Of a stretch of 64,000 bases of DNA, positions 1 to 11,500 are shown piece by piece (within the stretch, counting starts at the first letter, position 1; each line of letters opens with the position of its first letter). A model generated the notes under the pieces. It worked only from the letters and a program-made list of their open reading frames with translations, did not search any database and had not been told where the DNA came from. The position numbers and the translations under genes are program-made. Location: assembly GCA_015501585.1 (NCBI GenBank), contig JADNRY010000198.1, positions 1 through 64,000 on the forward strand, given 5' to 3'. This DNA is from Rhodocollybia butyracea. Taxonomy: Eukaryota > Basidiomycota > Agaricomycetes > Agaricales > Omphalotaceae.

Positions 1-273
1 CCCGGACAATTTGATCACGTTACTTGCGGGCCACTCTTCTGGCCTCCCTTAACCATCCAGGAATTGTGGCGAATAGGCAAGGCTGGGTGATATTAAATAC
101 TGGCTATCTCTTGTTTTGGCTCCTTCCTCAGTACAGGTTGGAGCTGTGACAGCCGAGGTTCTCACCCTCCTTCCGATGCTGCCAATCAAGCAGTCAACAT
201 TGACTATAGTAATTTTATATATGGTAAAGACTGGAACGTTCTTGGAAAACCTTGTAATGTGGGTTTTTTATAA
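1..273 (+). pseudogene. 3'-end relic of a NACHT-WD40 (NLR-like) gene
   Basis: This stretch is a diverged copy of the 3' end of the NLR gene at 33215-38621. Bases from about 70 to 250 align with about 38440-38620. In one frame the end reads SDAANQAVNIDYSNFIYGKD, against ADAANQAVHIDYSNFTYGKN in the complete gene, and it runs to a TAA at 271-273. Upstream, the GYLLFWL motif is kept in another frame, so at least one indel separates them. It is known that Agaricomycete NACHT-WD40 proteins share such a C-terminal tail (..LLFWxP..). The copy starts at the window edge, so whether a whole second NLR gene lies to the left cannot be seen. It is either a decayed paralogue or the frameshifted last exon of one. 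Confidence 0.7.
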
Positions 274-344
274 TCTAAAAGAGCTACCTATTTCAACTTT
301 CACGCATTTTCTTGCATTTTTTGGAAATATAGCCTTGTAGCACT

Positions 345-1630
345 CGGATACATCAGGAAACAACAGAATGACTACATGCACACACACTTGAATGATGTAG
401 CTGTCATAGCTCTCAAGCAAGTCTCTGTAGTGCTCTGTAGTTAGTGTAACACCTCGTAGTGCCTGCACATAACTCCACAAGCACTTGTAGTTGACTAACC
501 ATTTCTACATAGATCTATATGCAAATAGATAGCTCCCTGAATGGTTCCTGTGGATCAGTGGAGCTTATGTATTTGATGCACTGATGCTCATAGTATTTGA
601 TGCCAATCTTCGACACTGCTACAATCTGCTACGATTAGACTTTGACTGAATTTACTTTGTTATTGTACTAAATAGTATATTATTCAGTGTCTCTCATATT
701 TTAATACTGAGAAGTAAGTAAGTGTGTTACAAATATAGGTTGAACTCGAAGTTTTGCTAAGTGTTTGGCGCCGGGTCACGTGTAACTGTATAGTTCTGAT
801 TGCTTATTCTTCGGGGTATTTTTCTTGTTCCCAACACGGTTGCGTCGCCGTCTCTGACAAGCTGTGTTCCTTCAAGCTCAAGTTCTCCTTCAAGACTTTT
901 TACTGCAACTTCAAGCCCAAGATTATCTCAACCGTCTACTTAAATGGTGCAACTCCAAGGTCAAGCGCCCTTCAAGGTTTTTTTGACAGCAGTGCAACGA
1001 GCTTCAACGCCAAGATTCGCAAGTACAACATGTCAAGATTCCTTTCCAAGACTGGCCTTTTCAAGCTGGAGTGATTTCATTAGGTGGCAATCGAGAATCT
1101 TTGTATAGGGAGGGTATTGAGTTAGGTGCGTATCATCATTTCTTCTTTTCACTACCTAACACTAACATACTACTCTTGTAGATTCTGTGCGATGTATGAC
1201 ACGCGCAGTGTGCAAAAGCAACGCACTTGAAGTTTTTGCGGTTTTCGTATCGGCGTACACGGTACTACAAGTCTCTTGTTCACGTAGACCTAATCATGTA
1301 TTTTTTTAATTTGGCTGAATTGTATCTTATTGTATCATTATCTTTGTCTGTTTTGAGCATCTCATCCGCCAAGGACACCTGATTATCTGAGTTTCTTGCA
1401 GCCAATGTTGTGCTAAGGATGCTACAGAGTACTTATAGTGGGCAGATACATGGAGACATGCCTTATGCTATGGTGACTACAGAGCACTACAGGGCCATGG
1501 CTGATGTACTCCACATAACTATGTAGTACTATGTAAAGGGGGACTTGTCTACAGAGCTATGACTACTACCAGGGCTACATAGAACTGTGTAATCATGTCA
1601 TTTTTTCCTGATGTACTTATACATTCCTGA
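345..1630. repeat. Inverted pair of a ~140-base diverged repeat (345-480 and 1480-1630)
   Basis: The reverse complement of 345-480 resembles 1480-1630. Both contain an ACTACAGAGCACTACAG-like stretch, then GAGCTATGAC near CTAC, then TTTCCTGATGTA, in the same order. Similarity was judged by eye and is moderate. The minus-strand copy lies in a 70-codon open frame (268-480) that may be a fragment of an old coding sequence. Nothing else was recognised between the arms except the CAAG-rich patch at 868-1072. Confidence 0.4.
868..1072 (+). repeat. CAAG-rich low-complexity patch
   Basis: About 13 CAAG tetramers, mostly as TCAAG or CCAAG, lie in about 200 bases. They fall inside a 106-codon open frame (754-1074) that gives a Ser/Phe/Lys-rich peptide with no recognisable domain. 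I read it as simple-sequence drift or a fragment of an unrecognised repeat, not as a gene. Confidence 0.35.
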
Positions 1631-3300
1631 ATGAGTTATACAATACAAAACCAAATGTAATCAAACTGCATCGCGGTTGAGATCTAAGACACTTCTTGAA
1701 GTATTGAAGAAGGGAATAACGTCGGAGTCCCGCCCCCCGCCTCTTCGCTTCCGATATCAATGGTGGGATGTGGTCCTCCTGAGGGGGAATTATTCTTCCT
1801 CCCTTTTCTGTGCTAGTTACAATTATCTTACTTCATTTATCCAAGTCCCTTAGTACCTTGCACTGACTTGCCAGGTTCAAGTAGTAACTTATATACGGGA
1901 CTTAATGTCCTTTTCCTTCAGTCGTTTGTCCCGTACACTTCTGAGGTGAGTTTAATTTCATATACATACTTACTCATATACATGTTTCACTCTTTCTCTG
2001 CACTTGAAAAAATAAGTATCTGATCTTGTATTTCATACACTAAAGATCTATGATGCTGCACCCATGCATATCCCTGCACAATACCGTCAATGATATAATG
2101 AACTGATCCTGAATATACGGTTCATTCCATCATTTATTTCTATTTCATCTTGTCCACAAGTTGTCAAATAGTTAGTTATAGATTCCCATGTACAAAACTG
2201 GCTGTAGGTGGGGTGAGGGGATCGTGACTACAAGTCTACAGTTTGAAGCGAGACCTGGAATAAATAGTTTGTAAATAGTATTATCAATTTCTCATTCGAG
2301 ATCGACAAGAGATCGAGGTGCCAATGGGATAGACCTGCATGGTACGTGGTAGTGGGCGTACGCTCGTTACATTGGAATTTGATCGCTATTCAGTTCTCTC
2401 GGAATACTTCGCGTCTCCATCACAATCAGACCTATTGTACAGCACCTGAATTTTGTCCTATGAACATACAGATGATGACAACTCATAGCAAAAGTTGGGC
2501 GGGTTTTTTTTTGCCTACCTGGATTCCTCCTTCCAGCTCGTCGCTTCTTCCTTGTTGTACACAGAGTTGGTACACATGTGAATCCACTCGAAAGCCCTTC
2601 CTTTTCCACAGCCAGTTCTCGTCCAATGACATCCGAATTGACAAAATAGTCACTGCGGTTCCGTGTCATTCTAAACACCGGCATGTGAAACAAGTAGTCT
2701 TAGACCGCCTCAATTGGAATGCTGGATGCAATGTTGTGTACATAGCCTCGTCATATTCCGAACAAGATGAGTGTCAACAACCTACACTACAACGTGATTT
2801 CATGACGACTCTTGGAGGGTAAGCTTGGACGTCGCTGCGTCTATGTACTCCTGTCGTTATACAACCACAGCTTAAAGCAGCTTCGTAGTTAGGGGGATTG
2901 CCGTACTATGACACTCGATGCTGCATATGAGGTTGCGCAGAAGGACCCGAGCTTGGAAGAAAGCTCCCAAGGAACTAACCGCATCGAAGATTTCTGTGTC
3001 CTCGATATGCAATGTTCTTCATTCTCGAAACACTACCGAGGTTCTTCACAAGCCTGATCAAAGTATCTCGTCACTTCCGCAAGGTATTTAATCGTGTTCA
3101 TATCCTGCATATTGCCGGCAGGAGCGTCGAGAGTGAATGATGGAGCGTAAAATGAGAACCAAGAGTGTGAAGGATGATGGATATCAGTTGAGACGGGGAT
3201 CGGTCTACCAAGCTAAAAAAAATACAAGATACATATTCAAGTCAGTCAAGCCACGAGAGTAGGTACATATCAAGCTGACAACGATAGAGGTGAGATATGT
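1081..3300. other. No recognisable gene
   Basis: The only sizeable open frame (plus strand, 2346-2822, 158 codons) has no recognisable domain, and the opposite strand is open over the same bases, as expected for chance. Apart from one arm of the inverted repeat at 1480-1630, nothing was recognised here. Confidence 0.4.
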
Positions 3301-4335
3301 TTAAGTACGAGCTGCATTAGGACCGTTGTAACCCGCCACCGCCCAAAAGAATTTCGTCCCATTCCAATCATTGGTTCTCCGAGAAATGCACCATCCGAGA
3401 GGGCCCTCGTGCTCTAAACTCAAACTCCAGTTGAACACTTTATTCTTGGTATCCCCCGCAAATCCGTCGACGCCCCACTGAATAACGACATAGTCTGAGT
3501 CAAAGATATCTTTCACTCGCTCGACGATAGGCCAGATTACTGCAAAGGTGCTATTGGATGCGCCTTCGAGAAGAGGAAGAGACAGGGCATCGAATGCGGT
3601 TGAAGGGTTGGCGAAGGGAAGTTAACCCTGGAGAGGCGTGCTGTATGCCCAAAGTCTATATCAAAGCATCCGTTCGGGTAAGAAGTTGAAAAGTTACACG
3701 GAAGCCCAAGTCCCGGAATATCAGATGCACCTCGCGAGAAAAATGCTTCCGACACAGCATCAGAAAAGTGTGGTCAACAGCACTGGCTGGGTCCTCTTCA
3801 GAAGCAATATAGCGAGGGCACAATCTGCGACATAGCAAAAGTCATAAGAACTAGACTCCTGAGCATAGTGTCTATAGTAATACAGCATGAGAACGCTAAA
3901 CTGTGGCTGTTTTAGTATGGAGTCGATAGAAGTCTGACCTTCCGCCATCCCAGTTAATGAATATGTTGGCATACCCAGGCCATGAGGCATCCATTGCACC
4001 AGCTACGAGTCGAATATACTTCACAGGGCCAGCGAGCCACGGACAGCCATCTTTTGTCCTAAATTCAATGGTCGTCAACAGTGGGCCACGATTGGTTGGA
4101 ACTTTGTGCAGAACATCAATATAAGTTTGAGGGTGGCATACTACACCCAGCTCGTCGTTTGTGGCTTCCTCTGGCTTGACAACCCTGATATGTCGAGCTC
4201 GGAGAGCCGGACGCGAAGATAAGATACCGTATGAGTTGGCAAGAGAATGAACTCGGAGGAGAGACCTTCCTGGGAGACGCGACGAGTACTTTTCAAACGC
4301 TATTAGGAAGTTTTTGAACCATGTGTAAGTAATTG
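3301..4335 (-). pseudogene. Decayed class I histone deacetylase (HDAC-like)
   Basis: Read from the right, frames give pieces of the arginase-like HDAC fold in the correct order: LLRVHSLANSYGIL, then RHIRVVKPEEAT, HPQTYIDVLHKV, YANIFINWDGGR, a GT..AG intron, HYAQESSSYDFCYVADC, SDAVSEAFFSR, and finally YVVIQWGVDGFAGD and WAVAGYNGPNAART before a TAA at 3301-3303. In active HDACs the centre reads GGxHHAxK..GFCY and DxDxHHGDGV. Here the His-His pair is His-Tyr, the Zn-ligand block is reduced to about VDHTF.SDAV, and at least two frameshifts (near 3630 and 3760) separate the pieces. It would lack both catalytic His-His and metal-binding residues. The protein normally removes acetyl groups from lysine. 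Neighbours are unrelated repeats. Assignment to the HDAC family is firm, and the exact exon count is not. Confidence 0.8.
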
Positions 4336-4834
4336 GCGTATACCTTTACCAGATCTTGAGATACTAGGTAGACTACATCCTCACTCGTTGAGGAGTATGT
4401 GATGGTCGAACATAGGTTGACGCCGAATAGCGCCGAATTCACTAAATAAGCGCGCATCTCAAACGTCACTCACACGTGTCGATCACTCAACGTTCTCAAG
4501 ACTTGGTATGGCCATCGCTGTACAATCCCCAGGAAGTACAGACCCATCCAAGGAGGCTTTCAGGAGGTGAGCGCGTAAGCTGTAAGCTTCATGCTGAACA
4601 GTTCATCAGCTGAAAAGTTTCCAGACATCCGTTGGTTCACACTATCCTGGACTCTGGTCTTTTACATCCTGTCGTTGTGGTATGCGCTTCCCTCAACCCT
4701 CCTAAAAATAATTAGAGGATCTTGGATTAGAAGAGGCAGATGTCGACGAACCAAGATATAGTAGTTACCAGTCCTCACTAGGTGCGACACTCTGCGCTCA
4801 TATCACTAATTCATCTTCAGCAAGCTTAGCAGCT

Positions 4835-5265
4835 CATGCACATGCCTTGCTACTTTCGCCGGCTTCCCACCATCCATATCTACCCGCCGAGTTCCACAAT
4901 CAACATCACTCGAAACCCAACTCAAGACGAAAGACCGCACGGCATTCCCGCTCTCTTTACCTTTCTTCCCTTATTGACCTTATTCCTAATCAGTATCGCT
5001 ATCTCATCCGCAGGATACATCCTGACGGGATTCAACACGATGGGATATCTCTTCATGGGTACTTGGGCGCTTTTGTGGCGGTGATTAGGATTATAGTCAG
5101 GATGCTGAAGTGAGTTCTTCATCGTTGCGTCTAGGGATCATTCTGACGCTTGCGTTAGTGTCCAGCCCTCTGTCGTCAACTTGATGGGTTCGCATATCCG
5201 ACCATTCGCCGCTTCATACACCGGCCATACTGCTTCGTTATCCCACAAATGCACTACTTCAAGCC
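4835..5265 (+). repeat. Dispersed repeat R, copy 1
   Basis: This segment matches 30118-30512 (R2) and, less closely, 30530-30960 (R3). Shared landmarks are TCCACAA..CAA.ATCACTC.AAACCCA, then GTACTTGGGCGCTTTTGTGGCG, then ATGCTGAAGTGAGTTCTTC, then CATATCCGACCATTCG. The plus strand is open for 82 codons (4836-5084) and encodes a peptide with a hydrophobic stretch (FLPLLTLFLISIAI), so the repeat may derive from a small one-span membrane protein gene with an intron donor at AAG|TGAGTT. Whether any copy is expressed is unknown. Confidence 0.6.
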
Positions 5266-5496
5266 TCTTACATAGCTGTACACCTTTTGATGCTCCTATG
5301 AGCCTTTGTTTCGATGCTTGGGAAGAAACGAGGAAACTCAGATCGCAAACCTAATTACTTATAAAGGAGACGGACGACTACAGCATCTTTCCATGATGAC
5401 TCACGAGCGCGCGCGGCCTGATTGATCAGCAATATTTCCTTCCCCTCTGAACGATTCCATCTGGAGAGCGCAATGCGCGTTGTGGAGTAGAAACAT

Positions 5497-6314
5497 CTAC
5501 GGCACGTATCCTCCCAAATAATCCAGGGTCAAATTACTCTGCATCGGAATCAGGACTAGCACCGTCGTATTCGCTCTATGAAGTGTCGCGAGCGCCAGAT
5601 TCGTTCCAACACAACGTCGACTTCCACCAATCCGTGTTCTAGGAGGTTGAGATCTGAGATTTGTCTGTTTGTTACGAGTAAGCTGAGAAAGACCGGCGGA
5701 CAGAGGACAAAAGAAGCGGGAAGTCGAAGATCTAGCGGTCGACGCGACCTTTGGGAACCCAGACCCACGACTTGTAATGACAAAAGTTGAGCAACAAGCA
5801 ATAATAGACACCGCATTCGCCTTGTAAAGTCTTCCTGCGTCGGGTACGGGATACTTTCCAACTATGCTCACTTCCGTTGTCACAACTCTTCCCTCGTTCT
5901 CGGAAACATTCTCATCATACTATTACCAGGGTCTGGCGCCTCGAAAAGAAGATGTGTTGAGTCTGGCAACCAGAAGGACATTGGGTACCAAATGGAACGG
6001 GTAGACGCCCGGCAACCAGTTGTATCCAAGACACATGTATTGTATGTATACACTGCTGACCATGATACTACCTTCCATGATCCATCCATTTCGGATTGCG
6101 CTGAGAGAGATGAGTGAAAAAGCGGGCGTATGAACTGAATAATGAAGATGAAACAACCTTGATTGAGTGTCGAAGCCCTCAAGGGTGGAAGGAAGGAAGG
6201 CAGTTGAGACGCACGGTCATTATTCTGTCTGCTACTATATAGGTCTATCATTGATTTGCTTGTGGTGCCGTCCAATTGAATGTCTCTTTCATCCGGTTCC
6301 GAATTACCCCCCAA
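5497..6314 (-). pseudogene. Repeat-associated coding relic S, copy 1
   Basis: The minus strand is homologous to 32026-32511. Both encode GKYPVPDAGRL, preceded by a FRG...ENxGR segment and followed further on by HGLVE.DV.LERI. In copy 2 these segments are separated by plausible introns (donor GTGAGC, acceptor CTCAG). In copy 1 the same donor has become GCGAAT and two stops interrupt the upstream frame, so this copy is probably dead. No known domain was recognised. Together with R1 on its left it forms a block repeated at 30.1-32.8 kb in the same order and orientation. Confidence 0.45.
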
Positions 6315-7221
6315 TCCCCTGTGGTGGAAGCTGGGCTGTCGCTTGTCTCTTCATAGTTTAGCTGAACCATACAACGTGTCTATTAACTCTTGGTCTTATG
6401 GCTTGCGAGAACAAAGAGTAAATGCAGTTGCATGAACGAGAACAACAGGTCCTGATCATTGCAGACAAAGATAGCTTTGCATTCAAGCATGGGGTCAGAT
6501 TCAACAGCGATCCCAATTGGACTGTTTCCTTCTCAGAGTCTCCTCCCATTTCGGCCTTCCACATTTCTCCTTACTTACTGAATCCTTCCCAATAGCCTGA
6601 TATTTCGTCCGACAAAGTCGGGATTGCCACGCATGTGGGGTGCGGGGAGCGAATAATGTTAATGGAGACGGAAGCCTTTCGACGGGGGCACGGGAGCATT
6701 TTCCGCTTCAGATGTTTACAAGTTTAAAAAGTGGTATTCATTTGTATCCTAGGAGGACTAACGAGCAAAACCCCGATGTTTTCTTCCATGCTGTTTATAT
6801 GCATATGCCACGGTCGATAGTCGGTGCGGGTGGGGGAGAGTTTTTAAAATAGGCAAGAAGCGAACAGAAATCTGCCAACCTCTTCTCCATTACATAATAA
6901 CTATTATTGCAGATGAGACGAGAAGCGAATAAAAAATCAATATGCAGAACATATGTACATAAGTATTCCAGCCAGGATAATATGACGAGAAGCGAATAGA
7001 ACAGAACATATTCTAGCCAAGATAAAGCCAATTTTAGGGCCTCCGATTCAAGTACTTGAGTGTGGCTACATAGAGATGATGCATGATGAACGCACAACGT
7101 TATGACATGTAGAAGACAATTGTGGGGCAAGTATCGCTTTCGGAAAGAGCTGTCAAGAGTAGCGTCTCACTTAAAACCCATCCTTCTCCCACCCCCACTC
7201 TTCACTCCGGGCCCATCTCAG
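6315..7221. repeat. Intergenic; two-unit tandem repeat at about 6912-7028
   Basis: Two imperfect units share GACGAGAAGCGAATA, then CAGAACATAT, then TATTC.AGCCA.GATAA, and a degenerate third AAGAAGCGAACAGAAA lies just upstream at about 6854. No coding sequence was recognised; the open frame on the minus strand (6795-7130) is simply translated repeat. The final part is the likely promoter of the gene that starts at 7222. Confidence 0.45.
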
Positions 7222-8415
7222 ATGTCTTCTTCGAACAACAACCCGCTCTCGTGTTTTCTTCGCTGGTGTCGCTGTCTCATTTGCTCGTCGTCAGCGGTCG
7301 TTGTGTAAGTTGATGTTCTTCACAGCATCTTATACCTATCACTTAAACGTTTAACCGTCAGCGACAACGCAGAGGCCGATCATATGGCCACTCTCGTCAA
7401 GGCTTTCAAGGAAGGCAAAGCATTGGACCCCTTGTACAGCGCCATTTTGAAAGATGCGATGGAAAATCCAAAGTTGCGCGATGCCTTCACGAAAGCTGTT
7501 ATGGACAACATGAAATTGCTATCCCTCAATCCTAGTGACTACGTCAAGGCCGTTGCACAACCATCGTTGTATGTCGTCCCAACGGATATATCACGTTTAA
7601 TAATCTAATTTCCTCTACCAGTGCCATTGAGAGACACCTCACTCCACCATACGGTACCCGGGGCTACTCACAGTAAACATTTTCCATCTGCTTGCAATGC
7701 TGGATGCTGAACAATCTACAGCCAAATTTACAAAGGTCCCCGTGGCACGGATTGGACTGTGAATGTGCATGCTTACCGTCACGCCAACTCCGACAATATT
7801 ACTTTGATCCTATTACATTCGGGTTACAGCGAATACGACACTACATTCACCTTGTGGACTAATCCAAGACAGACGGGCAGCGCCCACTATCCGATCAGAT
7901 ATGATAGTGGGGATCGCGAGAATGGATACTCCTGTATGTTCATCGTTCACTGTGTTCACTTCACGAATGAAACGCATTTACCTGGTATATTCAGACCACA
8001 TTGACTATACGGAAAGTATCAACATGATAGGACCTGATGGGAGGAATCCTATTGTCTTCAGAGCCCAATATAAAGAAACCTTTATTGCGCAACCCATGGG
8101 ACTCCCTGGTGGCCCTTACGATGGTTTACAGTTTCAGCAAGTAAGTTGTACACTTTAATTGGGTCACTGCAAAGTCACTGCTTTTATTGCCACACTAATA
8201 ACTTGTGAAGGCACCGGGCCGAATTCATGGGATGTCGGTTTTCAATGCTTCAGTTAAACTTCCTTATACGGTCTGGATTTGTGAGCTATTTCTTGGTTCA
8301 GGTATACTTACGGACACTGAATAATTAAATGATCCCCTTCATAGATTTCAGGCAAGAATCCTATAGGACAGGTCATCCAGACAGTTCTGTTGGCAGGATA
8401 GAAATCAAGGTGTAG
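7222..8415 (+). CDS. Six-exon orphan protein, probably beta-rich
   Basis: I do not recognise this protein. Exons join cleanly through five short introns: GTAAGT after 7300, GTATGT after 7568, GTAAAC after 7673, GTATGT after 7932, then GTAAGT and GTGAGC donors, with acceptors CGTCAG, TACCAG, CTACAG, TTCAG, GTGAAG and CATAG. The reading frame is kept throughout and ends at TAG 8413-8415. The first exon (from MSSSNNNP) is Cys/Ser-rich and least certain; an alternative start is the Met at 7384. Next comes a helical segment (DAMENPKLRDAFTKAVMDNM), then a long part rich in alternating polar/hydrophobic and aromatic residues (RGTDWTVNVHAYRHANSD, GYSEYDTTFTLWTN, ASVKLPYTVWI), suggesting a beta-sandwich or lectin-like fold. 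No membrane span is seen. Neighbours are unrelated. Function is unknown. Confidence 0.6.
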
Positions 8416-8990
8416 ATTGTAAAGGATGTGGCAGATGGTGGATATGATTTTCGGGTTCACCGTGGCACCATGCAGTCATTTTGTCATTTTCTTCTGCAAG
8501 TCCCAAGTCCAGTAATTCGTGAATAAATGTATTATACTCAAGAGTGAAGATTAGAGCTGTCCACAACGTACAGCCCATTTTATTCCATACTAACTTCACT
8601 CCTTTAAGTTTCAGAAAGCTTGCTCACTCACATGGGGAACTGTTTTAGATGGTGAAATAGGACAGGCGGAGGGGGAGTGGAGGAAGGAAGGAGGGAAGAA
8701 CTTAAAGGAGACAGTCGAACAACTTACGGAATGTACTCTTCGATCCAAGTATCCAACAAATATCCCGGATCGAAGTAGCAGATCTATGGCGCCCAAGGAT
8801 CCGTCCCTTGATATGTTACATAAGTCCAGAGTGAGTACAAGTCAAGCATGATGGAACGAACGCAAGGCAAGAGTCGATAACTCACAAGTCGGCCTCCTTC
8901 GCGCTGCGAGAAGTTTTAGAATTTCAGTGTTGATGACCACGTGTAGTTTCGTTGTCCCATCCATGAGCTCATTGCTGCACCTAGAGATGC
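8405..8990 (-). CDS. Possible minus-strand gene fragment
   Basis: An open frame (8405-8599) ends in a His-rich peptide (WCHGEPENHIHHLPHPLQ). Upstream on the same strand are open segments such as YFDPGYLLDTWIEEYIP with splice-like GTGAGT and GTAAGT donors. I could not build one continuous frame, and the 3' end overlaps the last bases of the plus-strand gene ending at 8415. It could be a decayed gene or a chance assembly. Confidence 0.2.
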
Positions 8991-10454
8991 TCGCCCCTCC
9001 ATAGGCTGCTGCATTCGTCCAAATTTTGTAAAGAGGCGCTCAGCTACGGGAATCTCGGACCGTTTTCATTTCATAGGCGCTCAATTTTTCTCGACTCGCT
9101 TTTTTCAAGAGTACTTTTTCCCATTGCATACAATTTGGACATATTTTCCGGAAGCCTCTAGCTGCAGAATGGAGAGATGATCTGGACGATACAGTTCTGG
9201 GAAATACAGAGTGGAATGACGAAAGGTTTTGACAGTCACTTCGGACTGTCTACAAACGAACCTTTCTGGTGCTGGAATGACGATGTACCCATATCACAAG
9301 ACTCCCTAGGTGCGTTTGGCTTCCAAAGAGCTGAAAAGAGCTGGACTTATGCACACACACAGGCTATTCAATTGTAGACCAAGTCTTCACAATAAGACCA
9401 CATGCATCGTGACCAACGAACCAGATAACCCGATATCTACGTGCAAGTGTCAGTTCATATCCTCCCAGACTACGATATGTGTCATCAATATGGCGGAATA
9501 CGAGCAAGGAGACAATTCCCAGGCAAGGCTCCTTCAACCTACCATCGTCACCGTCCCGTATAGAACCCAGGGTGCCGTGGATGGGGATCAAAATCTTTCG
9601 TCGTTAGTATTGCATTCTGATCTACGCCCCTCAGCTAACGATCCCCAGAAAAGCCACTTTTCCATCACTCTGCAGCTGGTCACCGCATTCAAATCCTTGC
9701 TCCCCTCACTGGCACTTCCACGTCTTATTCTTCCTTACACTCCCATATTCCTAGATCTACATCCAACGAAAATGGCGCAAAAAAGGCAAATCCGGACACA
9801 TTCGCTTTCCCAATCGGTCTCATCTGTTCCTCACTCAAGTCACTTTCCGCATATGCAGCGACGCGTTGCCGCGACTGCTTCGCCCCTGGATCTGCAGGCC
9901 CAGCGCTTACAGCCGTTCTCCAGAAAATTTCACCTACTCACGTCCATCGATTGACGCGATATCATCGAAGCTGCCGAGAACGCAAACAGAATAAGGAGAG
10001 CACGTAGGTGCAGTCGTCAAAGGCGTGAGTTTTTCTTCAAACTGTTACGCCTTATATTCACCGCTCAACAGTGTCAAAGGTTCTGAGATTCTCGACATCA
10101 TATCCCTTCGACCAACTTCCGTCTCAACCACGATAGAAGTCTTCCCTCACGGTGTTGCATCAACGGAATACGAATCTACTGCTAAATCACATGGGAAGAT
10201 TACTGGTTCGTGTCTTTACATCTGCTCCAAAGTGACGCTGGGCTAATTATTCTATTCTTCAACGAAAGATGGTCTTCAGGCGAGATTTCTCTACTGTTTG
10301 ATTCACGCATCCACGTCCAAGATTGCAACGTGCATCTAATATGAATCCAATAGTGGCGAATACCTGTGGGTACTAGGGACATTTGATGACTAAAGCGTAC
10401 TCGAGAGAACATTGGATGTTTGTCTACAAGTTGCGCTCTTGAACTGTGTACGTT
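8991..10454 (+). other. Unresolved coding-like fragments
   Basis: A 214-codon open frame (9310-9954) and short open segments around 9770-10020 and 10072-10200 are present. A plausible intron (donor GTGAGT at 10026, acceptor CAACAG) would join AVKGSEILDIISLRPTSVST to sequence upstream. A competing frame in 9780-9960 gives a Cys-containing peptide (LSAYAATRCRDCFAPGSAGP). No frame can be extended into a recognisable domain, so no gene is called. Confidence 0.25.
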
Positions 10455-10730
10455 TTACCTGTTGTGACGCTGGTCGGTCACTTTATCTCTATATCCGTAG
10501 AATAGCTTTTGTGGTATGATGTATTCAGGATTGAGCTTCCAACGCTTGACATTGAAGCGGTATTCTACAGGCAGCTCTTTGTCTGCTGTACATTCTGCGT
10601 GGCCTACAGCTTCAAGTTCCTGTGGAGACACAAAGGGAATGAAGGTAGTAGGACTCTGAGTAGCATTGCTTACCCTTTTGGGGGGATTCGGACGATGGCA
10701 GGGCGCGTAAATGTCTTCGGAAGATATCAT
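10455..10730 (-). pseudogene. P-family paralogue P1, truncated
   Basis: The start (MISSEDIYAPCHRPN), a 54-base intron (donor GTAAGC, acceptor CTCCACAG) and the following PVEYRFNVKRWKLNPEY..QKLFYGY match P3 most closely. Similarity stops after LFYGY at about 10497. The second half of the family protein (the DIQDFLxYH region to the C-terminus) is missing and the frame closes at 10455. It is therefore a 5' fragment. The upstream flank (10731-10800) also matches the flank of P3 (GATTGGGACAAC.AGCGTTTGATGGAT), so the duplication unit included the promoter side. Confidence 0.65.
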
Positions 10731-11059
10731 AGATGTTCGTGGGGTGATTGGGACAACCAGCGTTTGATGGATCGGAACGTGGTCGTTTTACAATGTGGCG
10801 CCACTGCTCTCATTTCGTTGTGCTCAGCTATACAATTATACTTACATTGATATTAATACCTTTCCAGTTCTGAGTTAGTTGATCGAAAAACTGACTCAGA
10901 GATCATAGGCCTTTCCATTTGGCCTTTATCAAGGGCAAGATCAAGGATACCTGGGAGCTGTAATGAATGCGTCTCCAATCAGACAAGTAAAACAGTGCTA
11001 TCTCCCTGTTCTTTGGCTTTGACTTAGGATGGCCGGTACATCTAGAATCGTCTCCTACC

Positions 11060-11500
11060 TTCTATGGCTAAGGTCCTGATCCAGGATTATTTTTCTCTGC
11101 TTTTGCCTATTGAGCTTGCAATCTTTGGCAATGGTACTTCGTTCGTACTTCGTCGGAGGTATAGCCCACAAGTTAAGTTGTTTCGACGGTACGTTTCCAT
11201 AAGACCCTTTGAGACCAGAAGGAGCCGTAAGCTTTCCTGGGTGCTGTCACACAGCACGAAGGGGTCCGACAACCAATATTGTTAAGTGATATACTAAGGA
11301 TTCTAAAGCAAACCCCTGCACAATCAAGATCGCCTCAGAACTTGAACTTCAGAAACACGTAAAAGCACAACTGGAATATCTTCGCTATTGTGATACAGAG
11401 AAAATACACGATGACGAACGCAAGGTAAACATTCACGTCACGGTCTAGAAAAGAATTCAGCTAACTCATGTTAGTTCAAGTAACTGAGCACTCACCGTAA
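11060..11500 (-). repeat. Duplicated 3' flank of the P-family unit
   Basis: Sequence downstream of P2 (for example GTTAAGTGATATACTAAGGATTCTAAAGCAAAC and AAAAGCACAACTGGAATATCTT) recurs downstream of P3 (at 14490-14530, left of the copia insertion) and of P4 (about 21085-21240). This shows that each paralogue was duplicated with several hundred bases of 3' flank, not as a coding sequence alone. Confidence 0.6.

Noticed and set aside
754..1074. 106-codon frame as a gene
   Set aside because: It is mostly translated CAAG-rich low-complexity sequence.
2346..2822. 158-codon plus-strand open frame
   Set aside because: No domain, biased composition, and an open frame on the opposite strand over the same bases; no splice partners.
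9310..9954. 214-codon plus-strand open frame
   Set aside because: Longest frame in its region but with no recognisable domain; a competing frame across 9780-9960 looks equally coding-like, so I did not call a gene.
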